DNA of 64,000 bases from Planctomycetota bacterium (GTDB lineage Bacteria; Planctomycetota; Phycisphaerae; UBA1845), in assembly GCA_029558835.1 (NCBI GenBank), contig JAKQDH010000034.1, positions 62,001-126,000 of the forward strand, read 5' to 3'. Below the pieces are notes generated by a model. It saw only the letters and a list, made by a program, of their open reading frames with translations, was not told the origin of the DNA and searched no databases. Shown piece by piece: positions 54,101 to 63,633 of the stretch (position 1 is its first letter; each line of letters starts with the position of its first letter). A program made the position numbers and the translations under genes.

Positions 54101-54750
54101 TCGCGGTAGCTACGGGCTTTGCCGGCCTGGAGTTTGACGCTCCGCAGCCGCTTTTCGAGTTCGTCAACGATGTCGGCCACGCGCAGGAGGTTCTGCTCGG
54201 TGCGTTCGAGCTTACGCTCGGCCTCCCGCTTGCGGGCCCGGCACTTGCTGATGCCGGCGGCCTCCTCGAAGATGGCCCGCCGCTCCTGCGGGTTGCTTTG
54301 CAGCAGGTTCTCGACCTGTCCCTGCTCGATGACGGCGTAGCTGTCACCGCCGATACCGGTGTCCATGAACAGCTCACGGATGTCCTTGAGGCGGGATACC
54401 TCGCGGTTGAGCTGATACTCGCTCTCGCCCGACCGGTAGAGTTTCCGCGTAATGGTGACCTCATCCTGCTGGAGGGGCAGGGACCGGTCCGTGTTGTCGA
54501 AGACCAGGTCAACCTGGGCAAGACTGCTGGCCCGGCGAGTGCTTGAGCCATTGAAGACCATGTCCAGCATCTGGTGACCGCGGAGTGACTTGGCCGATTG
54601 CTCGCCCAGCACCCACTTGATGGCGTCGACGACGTTGCTCTTGCCGCAGCCGTTGGGCCCGACGATGCACGTCATGCCACCGCCGAGGTCGAAGTCAACC
54701 TTGTCACAGAAGCTCTTGAACCCGCAGAGGGAGACACGCTTGAGAAGCAT
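51184..54750 (-). CDS. smc: Chromosome segregation ATPase SMC
   Basis: The protein has 1188 residues from ATG 54750 (MLLKRVSLCGFKSFCDK), with GGAGG upstream; the open frame extends further upstream but that part is not conserved in kind. The N-terminal head has Walker A (GPNGCGKSNVVDAIKWVLGE), then a coiled coil, a hinge with a Gly-rich segment (about 520-680), the second coiled coil, and the C-terminal head with the signature LMSGGEKSLTAIALV and Walker B FAILDEVDAALDEAN. The length equals that of typical bacterial SMC. It would work with ScpA/ScpB in chromosome compaction; those genes are not here. Confidence 0.96.
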   Translation of the reverse strand: MLLKRVSLCGFKSFCDKVDFDLGGGMTCIVGPNGCGKSNVVDAIKWVLGEQSAKSLRGHQMLDMVFNGSSTRRASSLAQVDLVFDNTDRSLPLQQDEVTITRKLYRSGESEYQLNREVSRLKDIRELFMDTGIGGDSYAVIEQGQVENLLQSNPQERRAIFEEAAGISKCRARKREAERKLERTEQNLLRVADIVDELEKRLRSVKLQAGKARSYREYEQRLNELRSTFALAEYHRFTTTLVDLARRTQQCTDRVTELRTRISHLEAQEADETTALDRLAEEIATVDNRVVRARAELAALEERIRAAQARGEEQTALARRAEERLAGDQHRLDETHRDLADQEQTASDLAQQEQSLHARLEELTNEDRARARDCAQAQAVLEDEKAGLVDLLRRSAQTHNEIIRLNTHQESLVGQKGRLHQRDAQVTSELGQSLGRRAELEARLAEVQELIAAETRRLEEKKAEAARIEKLRRDLAEAMTQARQRRSALESRRELLQDLQHRMEGIGGGARALLEAARHAESDPALAGIRGLVADLFETDISHAPMIEAALGEAEQALVLTHSGLLWERPELFAQLPGQLTVLALDRLAPVINERDFSDRPGFVARALELVRYDDRFEHVARFLLGKTIVVSDLAAALALAAEDAHGHRFVTLRGELLEPDGRISVGPPATRAGLISRKSELRDIELQLALVDEQQTTLGDQLNRTEAEAVHLESVLQELRTAIYESHTARVEANAALQGIAQTIERLAQEQPVIAYEVALLERQLAELHQRRTEGDRSLEAMAEENRQREQRVTACKERIDALVETRRHLQEELTQARVQMGQLAARRSAAADAIAALRRGIEELERSCAAARLDGEQSRRRVNEAAAVVAASALEQESVTRTVTQFEETATQVRHQREMMRARLEGVAQDLKQARGDLQQVESELHEAQMAQTEVQVRREELLARIRQELNVDLRVQYEQYQHTEQDWQAVETEIAELRGKIARLGNVNLDALTELEELEQRHGFLTAQRDDLLASKKQLEELIVRLDEEAAQRFQQTFEQIREHFRALFRKLFGGGRADVVLEDPEHLLDSGIEILAQPPGKEARSISLMSGGEKSLTAIALVMSMFKSRPAPFAILDEVDAALDEANNVRFNQLIQEFVQDTQFIVVTHSKRTMAGADQLYGITMQEPGVSTRVSVQFADAHVA

Positions 54751-55188
54751 GACTTGACCGGACCTCCATGTGCCGTCTGCAATCCGCCCATCCCTGGCGG
54801 CAGCGACCGGGGCAGCCGGCTGGCTCACGGCTCCGCCTCGTAGGCGTAAACCCGCGGAGCCGCCTTTCCCCACCGACGAATCGCCGGGCCCTCCAGTCTC
54901 GGCCGTGCCCCGGCAGAAAACGCGAACGTACCACGGACACGCCGCCCGTGCAATGGCTCCGCCGGGCAGGTTCGCCCGCACGCCCTGGGCCGCGCTAGAC
55001 GAGGGCACTCGCCTGGGGCCCAGGCACGGCGGATGGGTAGCGTCGCCCCCCGAGGGCGACGCGGGGGTCATAGCAGCCCCGCCAGTTCCACACCGACCTC
55101 GGGGGGCTGGCGCTGCTTCCGGTGCCCGTCGAGTCCGCCGGGCCTGCGGTCGCGTTCCCAGACAACGGCGGTACAATCAGCGGGCGCA
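54751..55188. other. Divergent intergenic region between smc and the PAS kinase
   Basis: No gene is seen. A perfect 9-bp hairpin GCGTCGCCC cccga GGGCGACGC lies at 55040-55062. It may be a binding or regulatory structure. Confidence 0.45.
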
Positions 55189-56823
55189 ATGGCCCCCAGT
55201 CAGTGGCTCCAACCTCCATTCACGCCGAGTGCCGAGCGTACCTCGGACACTATCGGCACAACGGGCGAGACACCAACAGGGGCGGTGTCAGCCGAAGTGG
55301 CCCAGGCCCTCGTTGCTCTGTGTCATCGGGCCGTGATCACGGCGGATCCCCGCGGTCGGATCCGCTCGTGGAACGCGGCGGCCCAACAGATGTTCGGGTA
55401 CCGGGCGGACGAAGTCGTGGGGCGGGCGGTAACCATCCTCGTCCCTCCCCGGCTGCGACGCAGGCACCGAGCCGCGTTCAAGGCCCGCCTCGCGCAGGTG
55501 GCGAGCTTCCCCTTCGCGAGCACCGTGGAAACAGAAGGGCTGCACCGCGAAGGACGCCCGGTGCCCGTCGAGGCGCTCGTCATGGGACTACTGCACGAGG
55601 GTAAGCCCCTGCTGGCGGCCATCATCCATGACGCCTCAAGGCAGCGGCAGGTGGTGGAGCAACTCAACGAGGCCCTCCAGCGGACCCAGTTTCACGTCGA
55701 GCGCATGCCGCTGGCCCACATCGTCTGGGACACGGACTTCCGCGTCGTGGACTGGAACCCGGCGGCTGCCCGGATCTTTGGGTACACCCAAGCGGAGGCG
55801 ATCGGCAGGCACGCCTACGGGCTCATTGTGCCCACCGACGCTATGTCCGTCGTCGATCCGGTCTGGGGTCAGTTGATGCACGGCGACGCGTCGAGTCACT
55901 CGCTCAACGACAACGTGCGCAAGGACGGCAGTCGGCTCAAGTGCGAGTGGTTCAACACGCCGCTGCGGGACTCGCAGGGTCGGATTCGCGGCGTGGCCTC
56001 CATGGCCATGGACGTCACCGAACGGACGGCCGTGGAGACGCAACTGCGGGACGCACAGAAGATGGAGAGCCTGGGCGTGCTCGCCAGCGGGCTGGCGCAT
56101 GACTTCAACAGTCTGCTGACCGTGGTCATTGCCAACACGGCCCTGCTGCGTTCGGTCAAGGCCCTGCCGCCACGGGCCCGGGAGTACCTGGACCTGATCG
56201 AGCAGGCGAGCTTCCGGGCCAGTGGGCTGATCGAGCACCTTATGGTGTACGCCCGCACCGGGCGGCACAACCCGCAGCCCACCAACCTGAGCAAGGTGGT
56301 GCGCGGCATCGTTCCCTTTGTCCAGAGGTCGCTGGGTCCGGACCATCTGATCCGCACCCGCCTGGCCGGGCGGTTGCCGTTGGTGTTGGCGGACCACAGC
56401 CAACTCGAGCAGATCCTGCTCAATCTCTGCATGAATGCGATGCAGGCGTCCGAACTGGGGGGCACCATCGAGGTGTCCACCGGCGTGACGGCACTGACGC
56501 CGAGCCTGCTGCGGCATTGCACGCCCGCTGATGTCCCGCCGGGTCGATACGTGGAGCTGACGGTGTCGGATACCGGCTGCGGCATGACCAAGGATGTCGT
56601 CGCGCGGGTGTTCGACCCCTTCTTCACGACGCGACCTCAGGGGCACGGACTGGGCATGGCGGCCGTGCTCGGCATCCTGCGCCAGCACCGGGGTGCGGCC
56701 TGGGTGGAGTCGGAGCCGCAGCGCGGCACGCGTGTGCACATCTACATCCCGGTGCCCCCTAAGGCATCCGGTAAGTCGCGGACCCGTCGCCACAGCGGCC
56801 CGGAGTCGCGATTCGGTGTTTAA
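55189..56823 (+). CDS. Soluble histidine kinase with two PAS domains
   Basis: The protein has 544 residues from ATG 55189 and no membrane span. PAS1 (about 38-150: AVITADPRGRIRSWNAAAQQMFGYRADE) and PAS2 (about 165-280: IVWDTDFRVVDWNPAAARIFGY) are followed by the H-box MESLGVLASGLAHDFNSLL (H303), the N-box LEQILLNLCMNAMQAS, DTGCGM and the DPFFTTRPQGHGLGMAAV lid. The HDFN type is typical of hybrid-family kinases. No receiver domain is fused and no regulator gene lies beside it, so it is an orphan. Heme- or flavin-binding residues in the PAS domains cannot be recognised. Confidence 0.92.
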   Translation: MAPSQWLQPPFTPSAERTSDTIGTTGETPTGAVSAEVAQALVALCHRAVITADPRGRIRSWNAAAQQMFGYRADEVVGRAVTILVPPRLRRRHRAAFKARLAQVASFPFASTVETEGLHREGRPVPVEALVMGLLHEGKPLLAAIIHDASRQRQVVEQLNEALQRTQFHVERMPLAHIVWDTDFRVVDWNPAAARIFGYTQAEAIGRHAYGLIVPTDAMSVVDPVWGQLMHGDASSHSLNDNVRKDGSRLKCEWFNTPLRDSQGRIRGVASMAMDVTERTAVETQLRDAQKMESLGVLASGLAHDFNSLLTVVIANTALLRSVKALPPRAREYLDLIEQASFRASGLIEHLMVYARTGRHNPQPTNLSKVVRGIVPFVQRSLGPDHLIRTRLAGRLPLVLADHSQLEQILLNLCMNAMQASELGGTIEVSTGVTALTPSLLRHCTPADVPPGRYVELTVSDTGCGMTKDVVARVFDPFFTTRPQGHGLGMAAVLGILRQHRGAAWVESEPQRGTRVHIYIPVPPKASGKSRTRRHSGPESRFGV

Positions 56824-57045
56824 GGGGCAGGCGACGGGATGTCCGCGGCGTCTGCCCGCGGATTCGAGTGTGCCCACACGGGGAACGATCGTCCGCGGCC
56901 CTACGCTGCCCGGTCGGACAGCGGCGCCGTGCACGAGTCCCGCGGGAATCCGCGCGGTCGGCCCTGGGACCGGGTGTTGGCACCCCCGGCTGCTGACTTC
57001 GGCCTTAGCATGCCCCCTCCGGGCTGCCCATGGGCGTGGTCGTAT

Positions 57046-58923
57046 TCAGCGTGCTTCGGACGGGGCGGCGTGCACCGTCTGCGGGGCCGCGGCCTTGCCC
57101 AGTTCGCTGACGGCCTTGGCGGCCGCGCGCGGCAGCCGGACCACGCGTTCATAGACCCAGGGACGGGCAATACTGCAGTAGGCCAGGGACGTCGTGGCGC
57201 CCACCGTTCCCACCCCTATAATCAGCAGCAGGGGCACGACGACGGTGCGCTGGATGAGTCTCCGCCGTCGATCGACGGCGGTAACGATCTCATCAATGGA
57301 CTCAAGTATCGGCAGTCCCAGGCTGCGCGCCGCACGACTTGAGCTGCGGAAGGCGTGGTCGAAGACCTCGGCGAGCACGACGAACACGGCCCCCGCGACT
57401 GCCCCGGCCACGAGGGCGAGAAAGACGACGGTGCTGGCCTTCGGAGAGGATGGATAGGCCGGACCGGAGGGGCTCGGCTCTTCCGTGAATTGCAGCAGGC
57501 GTCCCTGCTCCACTGCCCGCAACCCCGGTTCCAGGGTTGCCAGCGTCGCCTGCTGCTGATTGAAGCGAGCGCGGGCCGCCGCGACCGCGGTGACTACCTC
57601 CGTGAACTCCTCCTGCCTTCTGAGAACGTCCTGCTTGGCCTGCTCCATCTGGGCCAAGGCTGTGGCGTTGGACTCCAGGCTGATGTCGATGTCACGTACC
57701 TGGTTGCCCAGGGCCTCCAACTGGATGCGGAGACGGGCCTGCTCTGCGTCCCAGACGTTTACCTTACGTTCCACAGGCGCCGTAACGGTCGGGGGCAGAT
57801 CCAACGCGTCATTGACCGCCAATTCGGCCGGCGGGCCGACGGGCTCGCCCCCGGATGCCTCGTTGCCGAGCTGTCCCTCCAGCCAGCGGCGCCGGCTGAG
57901 CAACTCCACGACCTCCGGGTGCTCGCGCGTCATTCCCTGTACGGTCTGGAACTGCTTGATTTGGGCATCAATCGCGTGAATCTGCTGGGCAATGGCCGCC
58001 GTCTGTGGGTTCAGGGGAACGTGCTGGGCTGTGGCTTGGTGGGGGCTTCCGGCGGCCGTCGGCGGGTCCAGCGCCGCCAACAACTGCTGCTGGGCCAGCA
58101 GACTTGCCTCCGCCATGCGGCGGCGGAGCTGCAAGTCACGCCGCTCGATCTCCAGTTGCGATAACTTCAGCGTGATCGCGCCGGGGTCTTGCGGGTTGGC
58201 GAGGGGGTTCTCCAGCCGCATTCGGGTCTCGGCCCGCTGCGCCTCCTTCAACTGCTCGCACGCTTCATCCGCCTCGCGCTGGAAGTACTCGCGTTGGCTC
58301 TCCAGGAACTGGCGGACCCGGTCCATCGTCCGCCGGATGTACGTCCGCCGAATCTGCTCCACCAACGGCTTGGCGTGCGCTTGATTGGGTCCCACGTAGG
58401 TGATCGTGACCAGGTCGATGTGCGGACTGGGCGACACAGTCGAGACGCTCACGCCTGAGGCCAGACTGCGGGCGATGGTACTGCGGGCCTTCGTCCCGGC
58501 CTCGGTGAAAGTACCGTCCGGGTTGCGGGGCAGGTCTTTCGTATAGCCCAGCGCGTCGGCCACGTCGCCGAGGTACTCCGTGGACACGATGTCCCGGTTC
58601 AGGGTGCTGCGGAAGTAGGTGAACGAGCCGGTCCTCTCGGTGGTGGGCAGGCTGTGTACAATCGGATCATCGCGGCGCTGGAAACCGGCGCTGGCCGTGT
58701 ACAGCCGCGGGTAGTACAGACTCAGCACGGAGATCGCGCTGGCCACCACGCAGAACGGCAGGAAGAACGCCCAGCGATGCAGCGACACGATACGCAGCGC
58801 GTCGTTGAGCGTTTTGCGAATTTCCGCAAAGGGACGTTCGTCCTCGCCTGTCGATTCGGGGCGCGTGGTCAGAGACGGCGTGTCCCCACGTCCCCGCCCT
58901 GTTGAACTGGAGTGTCTGCCCAC
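57046..58923 (-). CDS. Wzz/GumC-like polysaccharide chain-length and export protein
   Basis: The protein has 625 residues from GTG 58923. The first span (about 51-70, WAFFLPFCVVASAISVLSLYY) is followed by a periplasmic part with a long coiled coil (about 185-300 and 390-470), a Pro-rich motif before the second span (PSPSGPAYPSSPK, then VVFLALVAGAVAGAVFVVLAEVF at about 505-527), and a third hydrophobic stretch (VVVPLLLIIGVGTVGATTSL). There is no fused tyrosine kinase domain. In the family the protein sets polymer length or forms the export bridge. It is the last gene of the exopolysaccharide cluster. Confidence 0.88.
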   Translation of the reverse strand: MGRHSSSTGRGRGDTPSLTTRPESTGEDERPFAEIRKTLNDALRIVSLHRWAFFLPFCVVASAISVLSLYYPRLYTASAGFQRRDDPIVHSLPTTERTGSFTYFRSTLNRDIVSTEYLGDVADALGYTKDLPRNPDGTFTEAGTKARSTIARSLASGVSVSTVSPSPHIDLVTITYVGPNQAHAKPLVEQIRRTYIRRTMDRVRQFLESQREYFQREADEACEQLKEAQRAETRMRLENPLANPQDPGAITLKLSQLEIERRDLQLRRRMAEASLLAQQQLLAALDPPTAAGSPHQATAQHVPLNPQTAAIAQQIHAIDAQIKQFQTVQGMTREHPEVVELLSRRRWLEGQLGNEASGGEPVGPPAELAVNDALDLPPTVTAPVERKVNVWDAEQARLRIQLEALGNQVRDIDISLESNATALAQMEQAKQDVLRRQEEFTEVVTAVAAARARFNQQQATLATLEPGLRAVEQGRLLQFTEEPSPSGPAYPSSPKASTVVFLALVAGAVAGAVFVVLAEVFDHAFRSSSRAARSLGLPILESIDEIVTAVDRRRRLIQRTVVVPLLLIIGVGTVGATTSLAYCSIARPWVYERVVRLPRAAAKAVSELGKAAAPQTVHAAPSEAR

Positions 58924-59322
58924 GATCTGCCCGCTGTTGTGGAGAAGAAGCCCCGCGCCGTGCCAGGTACCCTGCCCGGCAGCACTGCCGGGGGACTTTG
59001 CCCCCGCGGTTACCGCTCCGGCATGTCTCCGCCCGACGGCGCAACCGCCGCACCGGGAGGCGACATCTGTTTTTCGGACTGGCAGGCGTACCGCTTGAGG
59101 GCAAAGGCTACCGGGCGGAAGCCTCCCCGCGATCCGTTGGGAACGACCCAGGCCCCGCGATTATTGGACCGCCCGGCTCGCATCAACGCGGACGTCCGAA
59201 CCATCCGCCCGGGGACCGCGACCGACCGCGCTGGTCGGCGGCCCTGCCCCGCCGTGCATCCTCACTGGAGGACCCTTACGCCGGGTCGAGCGAAGATGCG
59301 GAGCGCATTCGCGCCACGCGCG
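58924..59322. other. Intergenic, no gene seen
   Basis: No gene in 399 bp. A hairpin CCCGGCAG ca CTGCCGGG lies at 58975-58992, upstream of the Wzz-like gene. A segment near 59195-59207 (TCCGAACCATCC) resembles the dispersed repeat. Confidence 0.4.
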
Positions 59323-60093
59323 TCAGACTACCTTACGGCTGGTGCTCCACATCCAGTAGTCGTGGCCACGCCCCAACTCCAGGCTCTCCACGCGCAAGCC
59401 GTGGCTACGCAGCAGGCGGCACCATTGCCGGGGGTGGAACGTGATGCCGCCGAACTTGACCGACCGCCCCGGCGCCCACAGCCAGCGGCGCGGGCCGTGG
59501 TACCGCTCTCTCCCCAGCACGAGCCGGGCGACGTTCTTAAGACGTTGTTCCCAACTCAGCGGCGCTTCGCGCCACGCCTGGATGCGGCAGTAGCCGCCGG
59601 GTCTGAGCACCCGCGCAATCTCGGCCAGGTACGCATCCACCACCTCGGGTAACGTGAGGTGCTGAAACGTCAGGTGCGAGTACACCCAATCGACGGACGC
59701 TTCCGACACCATGGCCAATGACTGCCCGTCATTGACATGGAGTTCGACGTTGCGCACTCCGCGCAGATACCGCTTCGCGGCCGTCACCATCTTGGGACTG
59801 ATGTCCACGCCAATGAGGCGGCGGCAGCGTTTCGCCAGGGGACGCATGAGCCGCCCGATGCCGCAGCCGATTTCCAGGCATGTCCATTCCGCCTCGAGGG
59901 GTATGCCGCTGAGCAGTTGGTTCAGCTCCTCCTGCGTCCGCTTCTCCCAGAGCTCCTCGAGACGTTGCGGATCTGCGCAACTCTCGATGTCCGGATCACT
60001 GCAGATTCGCCGGAACCTGGCCTCGAAGTCCGAATCCGTGTCCCAGAAACGACGCGTGTCGTTCAGCCACTCTGCTTGCTGCTGGGTCTGCAC
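59323..60093 (-). CDS. Class I SAM-dependent methyltransferase
   Basis: The protein has 256 residues. GTG 60093 follows AGGAG. Motif I is intact (CLEIGCGIGRLMRPLA), followed by LIGVDISPKMV and the later segment FQHLTLPEVVDAYLAEIARVLRPGGYCRI. The substrate is unknown. It lies between the GT4 and Wzz-like genes of the exopolysaccharide cluster, so methylation of a sugar or of the chain end is likely. End-capping methylation is one known way to stop chain growth. Confidence 0.9.
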   Translation of the reverse strand: MQTQQQAEWLNDTRRFWDTDSDFEARFRRICSDPDIESCADPQRLEELWEKRTQEELNQLLSGIPLEAEWTCLEIGCGIGRLMRPLAKRCRRLIGVDISPKMVTAAKRYLRGVRNVELHVNDGQSLAMVSEASVDWVYSHLTFQHLTLPEVVDAYLAEIARVLRPGGYCRIQAWREAPLSWEQRLKNVARLVLGRERYHGPRRWLWAPGRSVKFGGITFHPRQWCRLLRSHGLRVESLELGRGHDYWMWSTSRKVV

Positions 60094-60111
60094 AACCGCT
60101 ACTCCTGTTGT

Positions 60112-61395
60112 TCAACTCGGGACACGAGCGGAGGCGAGCGGGCGCTCCTGGCAACCACGCGACGACCACTCGTGCTCCACCGGGCACTCGCCTGCGGTTG
60201 TCTGCTGGACACGCTGTTCACAGCCCGCCCGCCGCCGGTCGGGTTCCCCCATCGGGGCACCGACTGCTTCCGGGTCGGCCCCTATCGTCAGGCGTTCGTA
60301 GAAGCGCTCGTAGTCGCGGGCCGTCACCGCGAAGTCATAAGCCTGGGCGCGCCGTCGGGCGGCCGCACCGAGCTCTGCCCGCCGCTGCGGCCTGCGGGCC
60401 AGCTCGATCAGCGCGTCGGACAGGGCGGTCGGTGCCTCGGGCGGGACGACCAGACCCGCACAGGGCGTCCGCACGATGTCCGCATGATCGCCTACATCAG
60501 TGGTCACGATCGGACAGCCGGCGGCCAGGGCCTCCAGCAGGGCATTGCTCGCCCCTTCCGAACGGCTGGCACACGCGTAGATGTCAAGCGCGCCCAGCCA
60601 GGCCGGTACGTCGGCACGCGCGCCTGCGAAGATGACCTGGTCCCTGATACCCAGCCTGCCGGCCCGGGCAAGCAGGGCGGCGCGCTGCGGTCCCTCGCCG
60701 ATGAGAACGAGATACAGGTTCCGGTGCACGGCACACGTTCGCGCCAAGGCGGTAAGCAGCAGGTCGACGCCCTTCACCGGGGTCAGGCTTCCGACGGTGC
60801 CCACCAGCAAACCGTCCGTAGGCAACCCCAGGTTGCGCCGCGCCTGCTCCCGCGTGCCATCCGTGGTTGCCGGAAACCGGCGGAGATCAACGCCGTTGGC
60901 GAGCACTTCGATGCGTTCCAGGGGCACGCCGGCCTCAGCGTGCAATTGTCGTCGTCCCCGCTGGGACACCGTTGTGAACAGCGCGCCCAGCCGCACTCCC
61001 CATCGTGCCAGTCGGCGCTGTCGGCCGGTGAAGGCCACACCCGCGTCAAACCCGTGGAAGCCCAGCACGATCTGGGTTCGACGGCACCGCAGCCCCGCCA
61101 CCAACGCGTCAAACCAGCAACCCGTGTTGCGGGCGTGCACCACGACTGCCTCAAGGTCACGCACTACACGACCCAGTCTCAACCCCGCCCGTCGACAGCG
61201 GCCCGTCAGCCCCAGTGCCCGGCAGGCAACCTCGGGCGGCAACTGGGCCGCGGCCGCGCCCGCAGCGCGTAACGTCACCACCGCGTGCCGCAGACGCGCG
61301 GGCTCCCACCTGTGCAGCAAAGCGAGGAGCGTGCGCTCCGTACCACCGCCGTCAAGCGTAGGAATAAGATGGACAATCAGCGGCGGATTCCTCAT
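60112..61395 (-). CDS. Family 4 glycosyltransferase
   Basis: A GT-B retaining transferase of about 427 residues. ATG 61395 (MRNPPLIVHLIPTLDGGGTE) follows GGAGAG and overlaps the previous gene by 44 bp. The acceptor loop LDGGGTERTLLALL, the donor-binding GTVGSLTPVKGVDLLLTAL and the EX7E motif SEGASNALLEALAAG are all present. The C-terminal 50 residues are Arg/Glu-rich with no clear fold. It is part of the exopolysaccharide cluster. Confidence 0.92.
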   Translation of the reverse strand: MRNPPLIVHLIPTLDGGGTERTLLALLHRWEPARLRHAVVTLRAAGAAAAQLPPEVACRALGLTGRCRRAGLRLGRVVRDLEAVVVHARNTGCWFDALVAGLRCRRTQIVLGFHGFDAGVAFTGRQRRLARWGVRLGALFTTVSQRGRRQLHAEAGVPLERIEVLANGVDLRRFPATTDGTREQARRNLGLPTDGLLVGTVGSLTPVKGVDLLLTALARTCAVHRNLYLVLIGEGPQRAALLARAGRLGIRDQVIFAGARADVPAWLGALDIYACASRSEGASNALLEALAAGCPIVTTDVGDHADIVRTPCAGLVVPPEAPTALSDALIELARRPQRRAELGAAARRRAQAYDFAVTARDYERFYERLTIGADPEAVGAPMGEPDRRRAGCEQRVQQTTAGECPVEHEWSSRGCQERPLASARVPS

Positions 61396-62767
61396 CGGCG
61401 TCGGGCTCTCCGGTCGGCTGGTGCCTGTGGCCGCCCGTGCGGCGCGCTTTCGTTTCATCCTGAGGCGGAATCGCTGCGTTCGCGGAACGTTCCTGGACCT
61501 CTCGGGAGACCACGCGGTACAGACACAACGGCAGGGCCATGACCCACCAGTACGACTCGCAATACAGGCGCTCCGTTCCGAGCCCGGTCACGAAGTACGT
61601 GGTGAGGGAAACCAGCAGCCCATAGGTCAGAAACGCGGTTTCCAGCGGTTGGTCCGTGAGTGGCGCCAGCCGCTGGCACTTCCGCAGGTACACCAGCGCC
61701 CCGCCGATCAGCAGGAACATCAGCGTACCACCCTGGACGCCCATTTCCACGAAGCACAGCACGACGGTGTTGTGCGATGCCCGCAGGTGATACCGCGGGT
61801 CGTAGCGTCCCACGACGTGAGGAAAGTTGCCTACGCCGATGCCGAGGGGGTGGTCGGCGAGAATGCGCGTCGACAACTTCCAGATGTCGACGCGGGTGCG
61901 CGTGGCATGGTCGCTCTCAGTCAGCGTCTGCCGATCTCTAAGGGTGCTCATGCGCGCCCAGAACAAGTTGTCGGTCAGGCCGTACGCGCACAGCGCGGCC
62001 AGCGCGGTCACAAAGTAGATTCGGAAGCGCCCGACCCTGGGCGCGCAGACCACGGCTACGAGCGAACCGAGCAGCAGTCCCACGAACGCCGCCCGCGTCC
62101 GACAGAGGACGATGGTGTTCACCGAGAACGCGCCCGCCAGCAGGGCCAGCACGCGCCACTTCCACTGCGTCGCCGACAGGTACATCGCTCCGATGAGTGG
62201 CAGCATGGCGCTCATGTACGCCGCCAGCCCCGATGCCGAACGGAAGTCCGGCCCGCCGCCGGCGTTCAACCGCCCCTCGACGAAGTCCCAGCGGGGGGCG
62301 TTGTACGCATCGTGCCCAAGGTACAGACTCCCGATCACCAGCGACCACAGCACCAGCCGCAGGTTGCGCCGGGTCGTCGCGAGACGTCCCAGCACCAGCA
62401 CGAACGCCATCGTCTTCCAGAACTTGTCGAAGACTAACGCGCTCCAGGCGTCATACTTGACACCCAAGAGGATGTTCGCCGTGCCCAGGCCCAGCAGCAA
62501 CAGCACGCCCCACTCCCACGCGCACCACGTGGGCCGGTGCCTGGGCACCTGCTTGCGCGCCACCACCATGCCAATGAGCGTGAAGAGCGCCGCGAATAGC
62601 GAAATGCGGATCCCCAGCGTGGCAATCGGCTCACCCCACCATCGCGAAGTCGGGTTCACTTGGTACACAAACAGGTACGTCACCACGCCCCAGATAGGGT
62701 TTACCAGCGCACCCAGCCACCCCCACCAGAGCAGGACGAAACAAAGGATGGTCTTCAACGGCCACAT
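61352..62767 (-). CDS. O-antigen ligase / Wzy-type polymerase
   Basis: About 471 residues from ATG 62767 (MWPLKTILCFVLLWW); an in-frame start at 62893 is also possible. It has 10-12 membrane spans. The large external loop contains the family motif H-N-x-V-x(3)-E-x-G-x(2)-G (ASHNTVVLCFVEMGVQGG), preceded by TRVDIWKLSTRILADHPLGIG. Members either join finished glycan to a lipid or protein acceptor or polymerise repeat units in the periplasm. Given the Wzz-like gene in the cluster, a polymerase role is more likely here. The end overlaps the GT4 gene by 44 bp. Confidence 0.9.
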   Translation of the reverse strand: MWPLKTILCFVLLWWGWLGALVNPIWGVVTYLFVYQVNPTSRWWGEPIATLGIRISLFAALFTLIGMVVARKQVPRHRPTWCAWEWGVLLLLGLGTANILLGVKYDAWSALVFDKFWKTMAFVLVLGRLATTRRNLRLVLWSLVIGSLYLGHDAYNAPRWDFVEGRLNAGGGPDFRSASGLAAYMSAMLPLIGAMYLSATQWKWRVLALLAGAFSVNTIVLCRTRAAFVGLLLGSLVAVVCAPRVGRFRIYFVTALAALCAYGLTDNLFWARMSTLRDRQTLTESDHATRTRVDIWKLSTRILADHPLGIGVGNFPHVVGRYDPRYHLRASHNTVVLCFVEMGVQGGTLMFLLIGGALVYLRKCQRLAPLTDQPLETAFLTYGLLVSLTTYFVTGLGTERLYCESYWWVMALPLCLYRVVSREVQERSANAAIPPQDETKARRTGGHRHQPTGEPDADEESAADCPSYSYA

Positions 62768-63093
62768 AGGGTCCGCCCGGTACTCCACGTACGGGTTGCG
62801 AACGGGACGAGGCGCACACGCTCTCCCGTCAGGCGCAGGGCGACCCGCCGACCGGGACGCGTCGGGCCGTCCCCGGGTCCCTTCAGCGGGCACCTCGGCC
62901 GGTCGGAATCCCCAACCGGTCCGTCTTCTCCTTCACCCGCTTGTCGTCAGTCAGTGCCCATAACTGTAGGCACGACGCCCGATAACCGCGCCGCGGCCGT
63001 CCAAGGCGCGTCTCACAGCTCACTGGGGGTTCGGAACGAAGCAGCCGGCCCGCACGGGGCTTCTGCGGGTGGCGCCAGGGGCTCCGCGGCGCC
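62768..63093. other. Short intergenic region in the exopolysaccharide cluster
   Basis: It holds the possible 5' extension of the polymerase gene (to 62893) and about 200 bp with no gene. Confidence 0.4.
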
Positions 63094-63633
63094 TCATGGT
63101 CTCGGCGTCGCCGCCGGGGCCACGGGGAAGCACGCGGCGCAAACCGGGGCGGCGCGGCAGGCGGTCGCGACGGATCCGCGGCGCCGGGCCGAGACGTGGT
63201 CACGCAGGTCTTGGGCCAGGTTGCGGACGCTCGAGCTGCGCGGCGGCCGGGCGGCCCGCGCGTGGGGCAAGGCGGCTTCCAGTTCTCGCGGCGAGGCAAT
63301 CCAACACAGGTCGCACGCCTCCCCGACCTTCCGCAGGAACTCCAACTGGTGATTGCCCGACTTGGTCGAGTTCGCCACCGCGATCATCGGACGGCCCAGG
63401 AGGATCAACTCGCAGACGCAGCCCGTTCCCCCGTGGGTGATGACCAGGTCTGCCTGCTTCGCTTTCTCCATTAGCTCCCGGTCGAAGCGTACCCACTCCA
63501 GGTGCGTCGGCGTCCGGCGCGCCAGGCCGATCTGCGCATGGACGTGGTCCGTGATCTTCCCCGTCGCTACGAGCCGATCCACCTGATCGATCAACTCGTC
63601 GAAGAACTGGGTACCCACCGTTACCAGGATCAT
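63094..63633 (-). CDS. Alg13-like catalytic subunit of split glycosyltransferase
   Basis: The protein has 179 residues. ATG 63633 overlaps the stop of the Alg14-like gene by 4 bp (ATGA). It corresponds to the C-terminal half of a GT28/MurG-type enzyme: ILVTVGTQFFDELI at the start, then VITHGGTGCVCELILLGRPMI for UDP-sugar binding and NHQLEFLRK. Like Alg13 and PssE it needs a membrane partner, which is encoded just upstream. The C-terminal 40 residues are Arg/Ala-rich and not part of the fold. It probably transfers a UDP-linked sugar to a lipid-linked acceptor early in repeat-unit assembly. Confidence 0.9.
   Translation of the reverse strand: MILVTVGTQFFDELIDQVDRLVATGKITDHVHAQIGLARRTPTHLEWVRFDRELMEKAKQADLVITHGGTGCVCELILLGRPMIAVANSTKSGNHQLEFLRKVGEACDLCWIASPRELEAALPHARAARPPRSSSVRNLAQDLRDHVSARRRGSVATACRAAPVCAACFPVAPAATPRP

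Noticed and set aside
57046..58923. Fused tyrosine autokinase in the Wzz-like protein
   Set aside because: No Walker A or B motif and no Tyr-rich tail are present; the C-terminus is a third hydrophobic segment and a short charged end.
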